Source: Phycisphaerae bacterium (GTDB taxonomy: Bacteria > Planctomycetota > Phycisphaerae > UBA1845 > JAFGLZ01). Taken from it: a stretch of DNA of 33,459 bases. Both the position numbers and the translations under genes were made by a program. Below the pieces are notes generated by a model that made no database searches, was not told where the DNA came from, and saw nothing but the letters and a program-made list of their open reading frames with translations. The stretch lies in assembly GCA_016927755.1 (NCBI GenBank), contig JAFGLZ010000240.1:1-33459 (forward strand). Direction: 5' to 3'. Of the stretch, positions 7,714-15,729 are shown in pieces; the stretch's first letter is position 1, and each line of letters starts with the position of its first letter.

Positions 7714-8685
7714 GTGGCCATGCTCAGAACAGTCTCCGCCGAGGAGCGTCGCCTTCGCCGACAGGAGCGCAGGCTGAAGCGTATCGCCATGCTCCCCGCG
7801 CTCTTTACGCTTGGGAACCTCTTATCCGGCTTCGCCGCCATCTGCTGCTGCCTGCTCAGCATCAAGGCCGACGGGGCGGACATGATGAAGATGACGCTCG
7901 GCAGCCAGCATCTCGAGCGGATGTTCCCGACGTTCCTCTCCATCGGGGCCTTCATGATCGCCGTCGGGCTCGTCTGCGACGGGCTCGACGGGCGCGTCGC
8001 CCGATGGACTCGAAGGACCAGCGACTTCGGCGGGCAGCTCGACTCCCTCGCCGACGTCATCACGTTCGGCGCCGCTCCGGCCTTGCTCGTGGTCTGTCTG
8101 ATCCTCTCGCTGCCGGAAGCGACTCGGTGGCCCGCCGAATGGGCCACGCTCGCGCGACGAGGGACGTGGGTAGCCGCGGCGATCTACACGGCCTGCGCCG
8201 CCTTGCGCCTGGCGCGCTTCAATGTGGAGAACGTCCACGACGAGTCGGCCCACTACTGGTTCAAGGGCCTGCCCTCGCCGGGGGCGGCTGGCACGATCGC
8301 GGCGCTGATCCTGTTTCACGAGCACATCTGCCCGGGCATCCCCGTACTGGGCGACGTAGTGCAGGGCCTTCTGCCACCGCTGACGCTGGCCGCCGGGCTC
8401 CTCATGGTCAGCCGGGTCCGCTACGCCCACCTGACCAACCTCTACTTCCGACGGAAGCGTCCGCTCTCGCACTTGGTCGCCGTGATGATTCTCGTCCTCA
8501 GCATCTTCCTCAAGCCGACCTGGGGCTTGGCGATCTTCGCGTGCGCGTATGTCCTCAGCGGCCCCGTCGTGGAGGGCTGGCGCCGCCTCTTCGCCAGGCC
8601 CGAGCCGACCGCCCAGCCTTCAAAGGGCGAGGAAGCCTCTGAGGCCGATCACCCGCCGACGGGCGGGTCCAGTCAAGCCTGCTAG
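7714..8685 (+). CDS. pssA: CDP-diacylglycerol-serine O-phosphatidyltransferase
   Basis: A 323-residue integral membrane enzyme that makes phosphatidylserine from CDP-diacylglycerol and serine. GTG at 7714 is preferred because GGAAGGG (7701-7707) lies 6 bases upstream; the in-frame ATG at 7720 is 12 bases away. The CDP-alcohol phosphotransferase signature D(x2)DG(x2)AR(x8)G(x3)D(x3)D is perfect: Asp89, Asp92-Gly93, Ala96-Arg97, Gly106, Asp110, Asp114. Around eight hydrophobic segments follow, with a charged, probably cytoplasmic tail (EPTAQPSKGEEASEADH). It is the upstream enzyme of psd but the downstream gene of the pair. The C-terminal half, with extra helices, fits the larger PssA type II form. 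Confidence 0.95.
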   Translation: MAMLRTVSAEERRLRRQERRLKRIAMLPALFTLGNLLSGFAAICCCLLSIKADGADMMKMTLGSQHLERMFPTFLSIGAFMIAVGLVCDGLDGRVARWTRRTSDFGGQLDSLADVITFGAAPALLVVCLILSLPEATRWPAEWATLARRGTWVAAAIYTACAALRLARFNVENVHDESAHYWFKGLPSPGAAGTIAALILFHEHICPGIPVLGDVVQGLLPPLTLAAGLLMVSRVRYAHLTNLYFRRKRPLSHLVAVMILVLSIFLKPTWGLAIFACAYVLSGPVVEGWRRLFARPEPTAQPSKGEEASEADHPPTGGSSQAC

Positions 8686-8806
8686 CCAGCGATGCCCGCA
8701 CCGAGTATCCTGTCCCCTTCGTGAGAATGGGAACGAGCACAGTCTCCCCACTAGCGAGCGCGTGAAGGTCGCTTGCCCCACGCGCGCTGCCGTCGAGAGG
8801 TCCGCC

Positions 8807-10282
8807 GTGAGTGATTCAGCAGACAACCAGGCGTTTCGCGTTCGCTTTGCCCCTTCCCCGACGGGCTACCTTCACTTGGGCGGCGCTCGAACCGCCCTGT
8901 TCAACCTCCTCCTGGCCAGGAAGCGCGGCGGCACGTTCGTCCTCCGGATCGAGGACACCGACCGCTCCCGCCACGTCGAGGAGGCTATCGGAAAGATCTG
9001 CGAGGATCTCCGCTGGCTCGGCATGACCTGGGACGAGGGCCCCGAGGTGGGCGGCGACTTCGGCCCCTACCGCCAGAGCGAGCGGGCGGGGCTGTATGAC
9101 GCGGCCGTCAGGAAGCTCCTCGACGAGGGCAACGCCTACCACGCCTTCGAGACCCCCGAGGAGCTCGAGGCCATGCGAGAGCAGGCCCGCGCCGCCAAGC
9201 GCTCACTCCGATACGCCCGGCCGGACCCGCTCCCGACCGAGGCCGACGCCGAAAAAGCCCGCGCCGAAGGCCGTCCCGTCGTCGTGCGATTCATGATGCC
9301 CGACAAGGACATGGTCGTTCCCGACCGCCTCCTCGGCGACGTGCGGATCGGCAAGGACGAGCTCGAGGACTTCATCATCCTCAAGTCCGACGGAGGCCCC
9401 ACGTTCCACCTGGCCAACGTCGTCGACGACGCCGCCATGCGAATCTCGCTCGTCCTCCGCGGCCAGGAGCACCTGATGAACACGCCCAAGCACCTGGCCC
9501 TTCAGGAGGCCCTGGGCTATCCGCATCCGGAATACGCGCACCTGCCGCTCATCTTCAACATGCAGGGAAAGAAGCTCTCCAAGCGCGACGGTGACGTCGA
9601 CGTGCACGCCTTCCGAGCCGCTGGCTACCTGCCCGAGGTCATGATCAACTTCATCGCCCTCCTCGGCTGGTCGCCCGGCAAGGATCGCGAGAAGATGACG
9701 CTCGACGAGATGATCGACCTGTTCGATATGGAAGGCATCGGCCGAAGCAACGCCAAGTTCGACCGCGACAAGCTCGGCGCCTTCAACACCCAGGCCGCCG
9801 CCGAGGCCGGCCGCGACCGGCTCCTGGCGGGGATGAGAGACTATCTGTCCTGCAACGAGACCCCCGTCGCCCAGGCGGACGACGACACCTTGACGGCTCT
9901 GCTCAAGGCCTGCGAGGGATTCCGTACCTTCCACGACGTCGACGAGAAGTGCCGGTTCCTCTTCGTGGCGGACACGGGCATCGAGTACGACCCCCAGAGC
10001 GTTCAGAAGGTCCTGGCCAAGGGCAGCGGGGCGGGATACGCCATGCTGATCGACCTTCGACCCGCGCTGGCGGCATTGGAAGACTTCTCGGCCGAGCCGA
10101 TCGAACGCCTCCTCAAGACGACGGCCGAGGCCAAGGGCGTCGGACTCGGCAAGGTGGCCCAGCCCCTCCGCGTCGCCCTGACCGGCAGCTCGATCAGCCC
10201 GTCGATCTTCGACACGATCGCGCTGCTCGGCAAAGACCGGACGCTCGCCCGAATCGACCACTGCCTGGCCAGCAGGGAGTGA
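8807..10282 (+). CDS. gltX: glutamyl-tRNA synthetase
   Basis: A 491-residue class I aminoacyl-tRNA synthetase charging tRNA-Glu. GTG at 8807 is chosen: GAGAGG lies 6 bases upstream, and the protein then opens just before FRVRFAPSPTGYLHLGG, where GluRS proteins normally begin; the frame stays open upstream into pssA but without homology. The HIGH-equivalent HLGG is at residues 23-26 and the KMSKS-equivalent KLSKR at 256-260, with the usual RIEDTD and RGQEHLMNTPKH in between. The C-terminal anticodon-binding helical domain (about 330-491) is complete. A 121-base gap separates it from pssA. A family B hairpin lies 64 bases after the stop and may protect or end the transcript. Confidence 0.97.
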   Translation: MSDSADNQAFRVRFAPSPTGYLHLGGARTALFNLLLARKRGGTFVLRIEDTDRSRHVEEAIGKICEDLRWLGMTWDEGPEVGGDFGPYRQSERAGLYDAAVRKLLDEGNAYHAFETPEELEAMREQARAAKRSLRYARPDPLPTEADAEKARAEGRPVVVRFMMPDKDMVVPDRLLGDVRIGKDELEDFIILKSDGGPTFHLANVVDDAAMRISLVLRGQEHLMNTPKHLALQEALGYPHPEYAHLPLIFNMQGKKLSKRDGDVDVHAFRAAGYLPEVMINFIALLGWSPGKDREKMTLDEMIDLFDMEGIGRSNAKFDRDKLGAFNTQAAAEAGRDRLLAGMRDYLSCNETPVAQADDDTLTALLKACEGFRTFHDVDEKCRFLFVADTGIEYDPQSVQKVLAKGSGAGYAMLIDLRPALAALEDFSAEPIERLLKTTAEAKGVGLGKVAQPLRVALTGSSISPSIFDTIALLGKDRTLARIDHCLASRE

Positions 10283-10346
10283 TTGCCGCAGTGCCGATGG
10301 CTGGTGTCAGGGAGTCTCGTCGAGAGGAAACGACCATCTCAGCAGA

Positions 10347-10384
10347 GGGTGGCCCATCGCTTCAGCGGTGGCCGGCACGAATTC
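10347..10384 (+). repeat. family B hairpin repeat, copy 2
   Basis: Starts GGGTGGCCCATCGCT, stem CCCATCGCT / AGCGGTGG, ending GGCACGAATTC. It lies 64 bases after gltX and 37 bases beyond the end of the convergent TPR gene. Compared with copy 1 the right flank is GCCGGCAC instead of GGGGGAC. Confidence 0.85.
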
Positions 10385-10421
10385 GCCTTGGCGTGGCATC
10401 TGATCGCCTGCCCGGCGATCA

Positions 10422-11357
10422 TCAGTCGCCCTTCTTGCCCGCGTACCGGCTCGGCTCACTGGCCTCCAGCAGCATCTCGATCAGTTCGCGTTTCGGCTCG
10501 TTCTTGGCCACGCGCTGTCCCGCCAGGCTGAGCGCCTCGTACGCCTTCGTTCGATCTCCGGTGTAGTAACGGACGTAGCCCAGCACGATCAGCGGGTCCG
10601 CTTCGTTGGAGAATCCCTGGACCGCCCGCTCCAACCGTGCGACGTGTCCCACGAAGTCGTCCGGATCGCCGTAGTCGGTGCGGACGTCGTAAGGCAGGTC
10701 GAGGATCCGCGGCTCCAGCCCGAACGCCTCCCGAAGCCAGCGAACCGCCTGGCCGTATCGCCCCAAAGCGAAGCACGCATGCGCCATGTGAATTCGACAG
10801 GCCGGATCGAACACGTTTACGCTCGCCGCCAGCGCGAACGCCGAACGCGCCTGATCGTAGTCGCCTTGCGCGAACGCCGCCAGGCCGCGCGACATCATCT
10901 TGCCGTGGGTGTTCAGCAGGCGTTGGCCCCGCTCGTTGGACTTGCGGGATTGAGACCAGTGCCGCCACTGCCGGTAGTCGTCGTCGATCCAGTACCCGCG
11001 AAACGGACGGCCCGGCACGCCGAACGTCCGCCCATCCGGACCCCACTGACGCAGGCGGTAGGGCGCCTGAGTCGCGTACGGATCATAGAAATACGGGTTG
11101 GCCATGTGTGGGGAGCGATAGCGATACTCATCGCCGTAGTAGCTCGCCGGCTGTTCGTGGCGGTTTTCGGCGGCCTTGCGGTAGACCGCCTTGGGCTGCG
11201 CGGTCGGCGACTCGGCGTTCGCCTGCGGCGTCGTGTATAGGGCATGCTTGGCCGACTCGTCGACCTGGCCGAAGGCAAACCCCGTCGCCCCAAGGGGCAA
11301 CGCCATGCCGGCGATCACACAACACGCGTACGACCTCCCGTTTGCACACAAACGCAT
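10422..11357 (-). CDS. exported TPR-containing protein
   Basis: A 311-residue protein with an N-terminal signal segment (about residues 10-30, ending FAFGQ). The ATG at 11357 follows GGGAGGA (11364-11370) at 6 bases. Residues 60-130 are rich in Tyr, Arg and Pro (ASYYGDEYRYRSPHMANPYF), suggesting a disordered linker. From about 150 onward come tetratricopeptide-like helix pairs: GLAAFAQGDYDQARSAFALA, then HACFALGRYGQAVRWLREAF, then LGYVRYYTGDRTKAYEALSL. TPRs mediate protein contacts; no catalytic motif is visible. It lies convergent to gltX. Related exported TPR proteins with tyrosine-rich linkers occur in planctomycetes, but I cannot give a specific role. Confidence 0.8.
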   Translation of the reverse strand: MRLCANGRSYACCVIAGMALPLGATGFAFGQVDESAKHALYTTPQANAESPTAQPKAVYRKAAENRHEQPASYYGDEYRYRSPHMANPYFYDPYATQAPYRLRQWGPDGRTFGVPGRPFRGYWIDDDYRQWRHWSQSRKSNERGQRLLNTHGKMMSRGLAAFAQGDYDQARSAFALAASVNVFDPACRIHMAHACFALGRYGQAVRWLREAFGLEPRILDLPYDVRTDYGDPDDFVGHVARLERAVQGFSNEADPLIVLGYVRYYTGDRTKAYEALSLAGQRVAKNEPKRELIEMLLEASEPSRYAGKKGD

Positions 11358-11528
11358 GGCGTGTCCTCCCAGGGAAAAGGATGAGCGTAGGCGGTGGAGA
11401 TGCGGCTACGTCTATTATGACCGCGCGGCGCGCCGATGGCAAATGAATCTCGACGGTCTTGCGTGTCTGAGATCCGGTTACGGCCACACGGCAAGCCCTA
11501 AGGAACCGTGTGTGAATCCGCGCCACGG

Positions 11529-11578
11529 TAGCACGGGCGTCTCGCCCGTGATGGTTCATGGGCAAGATGCCCATGCCA
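11529..11578. repeat. family A twin-hairpin REP-like element, full copy
   Basis: Hairpin 1 is CACGGGCG-TCT-CGCCCGTG (11532-11550); the linker is ATGGTT; hairpin 2 is CATGGGCA-AGA-TGCCCATG (11557-11575). Both stems are perfect 8-bp pairs. Reverse-complementing hairpin 2 gives a TCT loop and the same framework as hairpin 1, with C-G to T-A and G-C to A-T changes on both arms. It lies 39 bases past the end of the minus-strand gene at 11618. Confidence 0.9.
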
Positions 11579-11617
11579 CGCGCCCGCCTCGACGCTCTCA
11601 CTTTGGAGTTGGATGCC

Positions 11618-12370
11618 TCAGGGCCTGCTCGCGATCGCGTGCGCCAGCGGGTTCACGATCACGGGCACGACGTGGTCCGTCGCCAGCCGCGTCGCCCGTT
11701 CGGTGAGATCGTCATAGGCCGCGATCAGCTCGGACACCTGATGCGCCGACCAGTACCGCCGGGTCGTCAGGCTCACCGTCAGCGGCTTCGGGTCGAACTG
11801 CCCCCGGCTCGCCTCGTACGTCGTGCTCCGGCTTCGAAGCTCCATGTAGGCCTGAGTGTCGCACTCGCGCGTCAGCGCCACGCCCAGGCAAGGCTGGCAC
11901 TCGATCACGTGCGTTGCGTGGTCGCCGTTGATCAGCCCGGCGAACGGATGATCGCTGAAGAACGTCTCGGCCACCAGTTGGTCGTGGTTGCCGCCGTAGT
12001 CCAGATCGAAGCTGTAGACCAGTTCGAGGCGATCGATGTCCAGCTCGCTCAACGACAGGTGGAAGGGCGCTTGCTCGAGCACCAGCCTGGCCAGCCGCCG
12101 TGGCTGGTCAAGGTTCGGCGGGCTTCCCTCGCCGAACCGCAGGCAGTTCGGGTCCAGGCGGACCCACATGGGGTTTGCCGACTCGTCGGACTGCTCCAGC
12201 ACCAGGCCGCCGTTGCCTCGACGGCGCATCCGGTCCATGTTCGGGAACTCGCGCCGGACCCGCTCGAAGAAATGGAGAACCGTCTCTCGGCTGTTGGGCA
12301 ACTCGAGCTTGAGGTGCAATCGCGTGCTGACGAAGAACTCGTCGCAGATCGCCCCGAAGTAATTACTCAT
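11618..12370 (-). CDS. conserved protein of unknown function
   Basis: A 250-residue soluble protein without signal peptide or membrane segment. The ATG at 12370 follows GGGGAGGA (12376-12383) at 5 bases. I recognise no catalytic domain. Notable segments are SNYFGAICDEFFVSTRLHLK at the start, LVLEQAPFHLSLSELD mid-protein, DYGGNHDQLVAETFFSDHPF, ECQPCLGVALT, and VVPVIVNPLAHAIASRP at the end. The many exact-looking motifs suggest a conserved family; from memory it resembles an uncharacterised planctomycete protein, unverified. A putative promoter with TTGAAC and AATAAT lies just upstream (12409-12437), so it may be monocistronic, and a family A repeat follows its stop. Confidence 0.75.
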   Translation of the reverse strand: MSNYFGAICDEFFVSTRLHLKLELPNSRETVLHFFERVRREFPNMDRMRRRGNGGLVLEQSDESANPMWVRLDPNCLRFGEGSPPNLDQPRRLARLVLEQAPFHLSLSELDIDRLELVYSFDLDYGGNHDQLVAETFFSDHPFAGLINGDHATHVIECQPCLGVALTRECDTQAYMELRSRSTTYEASRGQFDPKPLTVSLTTRRYWSAHQVSELIAAYDDLTERATRLATDHVVPVIVNPLAHAIASRP

Positions 12371-12408
12371 CCTCGTCCTCCCCGCAAGTGCTCGCTTGCT
12401 ACACTATG

Positions 12409-12437
12409 ATTATTGTCGCCCGATCGGTTGCGTTCAA
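12409..12437 (-). promoter_or_regulatory. putative sigma-70 promoter
   Basis: On the minus strand TTGAAC (12432-12437) and AATAAT (12409-12414) are separated by exactly 17 bases. This predicts a start near 12402 and a leader of about 30 bases to the ATG at 12370. It is a motif match only. Confidence 0.4.
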
Positions 12438-12519
12438 TACCCCCCGAATCGTAAACGCTCCCAGAAGGCAAAGGGGGGCCAAAATCTCTGGCCGGCGCTC
12501 ATCGTCCGCCGGTTCCAGA

Positions 12520-13410
12520 CTAGCCAACAATACTGAAGTAGTGCTGGAAAAACCGCTCCGCGTCCACCGCCAGCGCGATCTGATGCGGGCTTTCCTCGGC
12601 CTGGGATGTCCACCGCGTCATCCCGTACAGCGGCGGGCTGACCAGCTCTACCTCCACTTTCCCCTCGGCGTACCCGCACAGGTCCGGCTCGAAGATCACC
12701 GCCGCCGCCAGCGGATCATGAAACGTGATCCGGTCCGCACGGCGGAACCACAAGTCCGCCATGTCCAACACCACGTTCAGCGGAGGACGCTTGAACTTCG
12801 CCTTGACCTCGTCCCGAGGCATATAGCACTGCATCGTCACGTCCAACCCGATCGACAAATGGTCGCGAACCTCCGCCGCGTACACGATCGCCGTGGCGTG
12901 CGGATCGCCCCACGCGTTCCACTCCCGCTGCGGCAGGTTCGGGATCTGCGTCGTGAACACGCCGCACATCAGCACCAGCCGGCCAAGCAGCGCGGCGATC
13001 TCCGGGTCCGTCGCCAGGAGCAGCCCCACGTTCGTCATCGGCCCCACCGCCAGCAGCGTCACCTCGCCCGGATGCGCCCGAATCACACGCCGCATGAACT
13101 CCACCGCCGAGTTCGGCGCCAGGTCCGTCCGATGCGGCCACTTGCTCAGCGCCTCGGCCTGCTCCGCCCGGGGTGAATGAGTCGGTACGATCATCGGTCG
13201 ACCCGTCCCCGGATGGATCGGCACGTCGTCGCGCCCCGCCTCCCGACAGATCGCGCTGGCCAGCATCGCCCGCTTGTCCGGCTCCCCCGCCACCGTCGTG
13301 ATGCCCAACAACTCACACCGAGGCTGCCGAAGCAGATATGTCAGCGCCACCGCGTCGTCGATGTCCGTCCCGATGTCCGTATCGAACAGAACCTTGACCG
13401 TCTCACCCAT
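12520..13410 (-). CDS. inosine/uridine-preferring nucleoside hydrolase family
   Basis: A 296-residue enzyme that cleaves the N-glycosidic bond of ribonucleosides, releasing base and ribose. ATG at 13410 is preferred over the GTG two codons upstream, because GAGG lies 7 bases from the ATG but only one base from the GTG. The N-terminal calcium-site motif is DTDIGTDIDDAVAL (residues 10-23), one or two residues longer than the classical DTDPGIDDA. Also seen are LLAVGPMTNVGLLL, a typical segment near residue 120, and HDPLAAA toward the end, supplying the last metal-ligand Asp. Length is near the family's 310. No signal peptide, so cytoplasmic purine/pyrimidine salvage is the likely role. It is divergent from the GH97 gene. 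Confidence 0.9.
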   Translation of the reverse strand: MGETVKVLFDTDIGTDIDDAVALTYLLRQPRCELLGITTVAGEPDKRAMLASAICREAGRDDVPIHPGTGRPMIVPTHSPRAEQAEALSKWPHRTDLAPNSAVEFMRRVIRAHPGEVTLLAVGPMTNVGLLLATDPEIAALLGRLVLMCGVFTTQIPNLPQREWNAWGDPHATAIVYAAEVRDHLSIGLDVTMQCYMPRDEVKAKFKRPPLNVVLDMADLWFRRADRITFHDPLAAAVIFEPDLCGYAEGKVEVELVSPPLYGMTRWTSQAEESPHQIALAVDAERFFQHYFSIVG

Positions 13411-13535
13411 CGCCACGCCTCAGCCAATGTAGCAAGATGAAAATGTCCGCCGCCTTCCAAGAGCGTCCGCCCCGTACGACTTGCCCCCCCCACAAACCGC
13501 CGCAAGTCTATCCGAAGCGACGCCCCCCAGCCAAC

Positions 13536-13563
13536 TCGACAAACAACGCACAACCCCTACAAT
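13536..13563 (+). promoter_or_regulatory. putative sigma-70 promoter of GH97 gene
   Basis: TCGACA (13536-13541) and TACAAT (13558-13563) are 16 bases apart, each one mismatch from consensus. The start would be near 13570, about 64 bases before the GTG start. The match lies in the divergent gap between the nucleoside hydrolase and the glycosidase. Confidence 0.4.
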
Positions 13564-13633
13564 CCGAAACCGTCGGCCCCCGCCGTCAGGCTAGCAGCAT
13601 ACGATCTGTCTCGCACAAAGAAAGGTGCACGCC

Positions 13634-15574
13634 GTGAACCTGAACCGCCTGAGCCCATGTGGAATCATCATCGCTCTGACCACCGGCATCGGAGCGGCCG
13701 CCGGGGCCGAGCTTCGCTCGCCCGACGGAAACGTCGTCCTACACGTTCAAGTCGCCGACTTCGAAGGCGCCAAGGCGTGCCTGACCTATCGCGTCGCCTA
13801 CAAGGGCAAGCCGATCGTCTGCGACTCCCGCCTTGGCCTCGACGTCAATGACGCGGCCTTTGCCGCGGGCCTCGAGATCACACGCCAGTCGACCGGCGAC
13901 CACGACGAAACCTGGACGCCCGTCTGCGGCGAGCGAAGCCGCGTCCGCGACCGCTATCGCCGGCTCGCCGTCGAGCTGAAAGAGACCTGGCCGCCCCATC
14001 GCCTGCTCAGCGTGACGTTCCGTGCCTATGACGAGGGCGTCGCCCTGTGCTACACGATCCCGAAGCAGAAGGGGCTGCAACGCGTCCGCATCGCGCGGGA
14101 GAACACCGAGTTCCGCTTCACCGCCGACCACGCTGCCTGGGCCGTCTACAGCGCGCAGGGCAAGTACGCCAAGGTCCCGCTCAGCAAGATCAAGCCCGGC
14201 TGCGAGCGCCCCCTGACGATCCGGGTCGACGACGATACGTTCGTGGCCCTGGCCGAGGCCCGCCTCGTCGACTACGCCCGCACGAAGCTCGCCCCCCTCG
14301 AGGGCAAGCCCCACGCCCTCGTCAGCCAGCTCAGCAGCGACGTGAGCGCCGACCTGCCCGTGACCACGCCCTGGCGAGTCATCATGGTCGCCGACGGCCC
14401 AGGGGCGCTCCTGCAGAACAACGACATCATCCGAAACCTCAACGACCCGTGTGCCATCAAGGACACGTCCTGGATCAAGCCCGGTAAGGTCATCCGCGAG
14501 GTCACGCTGTCGACCGTCGGCGGCAAGGCCTGCGTCGACTTGGCCGCTAGGCACAACCTCCAGTACGTCGAATACGACGCCGGCTGGTACGGCCACGAAT
14601 ACGACGACGCGTCCGACGCGGCCACGGTCACGCTCGATCCGAAGCGCTCCAAGGGCCCGCTGGATCTGGCCGAAGTCATCCGCTACGCCGAGTCGAAAGG
14701 CGTCGGCATTATCCTCTACGTCAACCGCCGCGCGCTGGAGCGACAGCTCGACCAGGTCCTCCCCCTGTACCGGAAATGGGGCGTCAAGGGCGTCAAGTAC
14801 GGCTTCGTCCAGGTCGGCTCGCAGCGATGGACCGCTTGGCTGCACGAGGCGGTCCGCAAGGCCGCCGACTGCCGCCTGATGGTCGACATCCACGACGAAT
14901 ACCGGCCCACCGGCTACAGCCGGACCTATCCGAACCTCATGACGCAGGAGGGCATCGCCGGCGATGAGACCACGCCGAGCAACGAACTCACGCTCACCAT
15001 CCTTTTCACGCGGATGCTCGCCGGGGCCGGCGACAATACGATCTGCTACTACAACAAGCGCGTCGATCAAGTCGCCACGCACGCCTACCAACTCGCCAAG
15101 GCCGTGTGCATCTATAGCCCGTGGCAGTTCCTTTACTGGTACGACCGCCCGCCGGGCTCGAGGCCCGGCGACGAGAAAGGCAAGCCCGGCCCGGGCGTCA
15201 TCGGCGACGAGCCCGAGCTCGAGTTCTTCGACCACGTCCCCACCGTCTGGGACGACACGCGAGTCCTCCACGCCCGGATCGGCGAACTGGCCGTCATCGC
15301 CCGGCGCAGCGGCGAGAGTTGGTTTGTCGGCTGCATGAACGCCCGGGAGACGCGAACGTTCGACGTGGCCCTGAGCTTCCTCGACAAGGGGCGGCCGTAC
15401 GTCGCCCACGTCTACTCCGACGACAAGACCGTCCAGACCCGGACGCACGTCAAGATCGAGCGATTCCTGGTTCGCTCCGACACCGTCCTGAAGGCGGCGG
15501 TCTGGGCCCAAGGCGGCCTGGCCGTCAGGATCGTCCCCGCCGAGCCCGGCGATCGCTTCCCCGTATACAAGTGA
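13634..15574 (+). CDS. GH97 family glycoside hydrolase, secreted
   Basis: A 646-residue alpha-glycosidase-like enzyme. The GTG at 13634 is preferred over that at 13625 because AGAAAGG lies 8 bases upstream. Residues 4-25 form a signal peptide ending GAAAG, so the enzyme acts in the periplasm or outside. The order is an N-terminal beta-sandwich (about 25-275), a TIM barrel (about 290-560) and a C-terminal sandwich. GH97 hallmarks include EYDAGWYG, GVGIILYVN, KWGVKGVKYGF, LMVDIHDEYRPTG, YPNLMTQEGIAGDE and FTRMLAGAGD. Retaining GH97 enzymes have a nucleophile Asp in a segment like KVDFM; here the aligned segment is KYGFV with Gly390, as in inverting SusB-type enzymes that rely on Glu residues. 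Family firm, substrate open. Confidence 0.9.
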   Translation: MNLNRLSPCGIIIALTTGIGAAAGAELRSPDGNVVLHVQVADFEGAKACLTYRVAYKGKPIVCDSRLGLDVNDAAFAAGLEITRQSTGDHDETWTPVCGERSRVRDRYRRLAVELKETWPPHRLLSVTFRAYDEGVALCYTIPKQKGLQRVRIARENTEFRFTADHAAWAVYSAQGKYAKVPLSKIKPGCERPLTIRVDDDTFVALAEARLVDYARTKLAPLEGKPHALVSQLSSDVSADLPVTTPWRVIMVADGPGALLQNNDIIRNLNDPCAIKDTSWIKPGKVIREVTLSTVGGKACVDLAARHNLQYVEYDAGWYGHEYDDASDAATVTLDPKRSKGPLDLAEVIRYAESKGVGIILYVNRRALERQLDQVLPLYRKWGVKGVKYGFVQVGSQRWTAWLHEAVRKAADCRLMVDIHDEYRPTGYSRTYPNLMTQEGIAGDETTPSNELTLTILFTRMLAGAGDNTICYYNKRVDQVATHAYQLAKAVCIYSPWQFLYWYDRPPGSRPGDEKGKPGPGVIGDEPELEFFDHVPTVWDDTRVLHARIGELAVIARRSGESWFVGCMNARETRTFDVALSFLDKGRPYVAHVYSDDKTVQTRTHVKIERFLVRSDTVLKAAVWAQGGLAVRIVPAEPGDRFPVYK

Positions 15575-15630
15575 ATCACTCGCGGATCTCTAAGCTGAGT
15601 GCAAGAATGCCTGAACAGATGATTAAGAAT

Positions 15631-15668
15631 GGGTGGCCCGTCGCTTTAGCGGTGGGGAACACGAATTC
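15631..15668 (+). repeat. family B hairpin repeat, copy 3
   Basis: Starts GGGTGGCCCGTCGCT, with stem CCCGTCGCT / AGCGGTGGG and the turn TT, ending ACACGAATTC. It lies 56 bases after the GH97 stop, between convergent genes. It differs from copies 1 and 2 by A to G in the stem and C to T in the loop. Confidence 0.85.
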
Positions 15669-15729
15669 GGGCCGGGGTTCGCGTCTCCGATAGCCGAGGA
15701 GGATGGGTCGTCTCGAGGGACCTCTTCTC

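Noticed and set aside
10653..11046. Frames overlapping the TPR gene
   Set aside because: They are shadow frames; only the frame with signal peptide and TPR helices is supported.
11128..11601. Minus-strand frame containing MGILPMNHHGRDARAT
   Set aside because: That peptide is the spurious translation of the family A repeat, and the rest lies over the TPR gene's start.
13739..15511. 590-codon open frame on the minus strand
   Set aside because: It is antisense to the GH97 gene and reads as Val/Asp/Gly filler; the plus strand has full GH97 motifs and a signal peptide.
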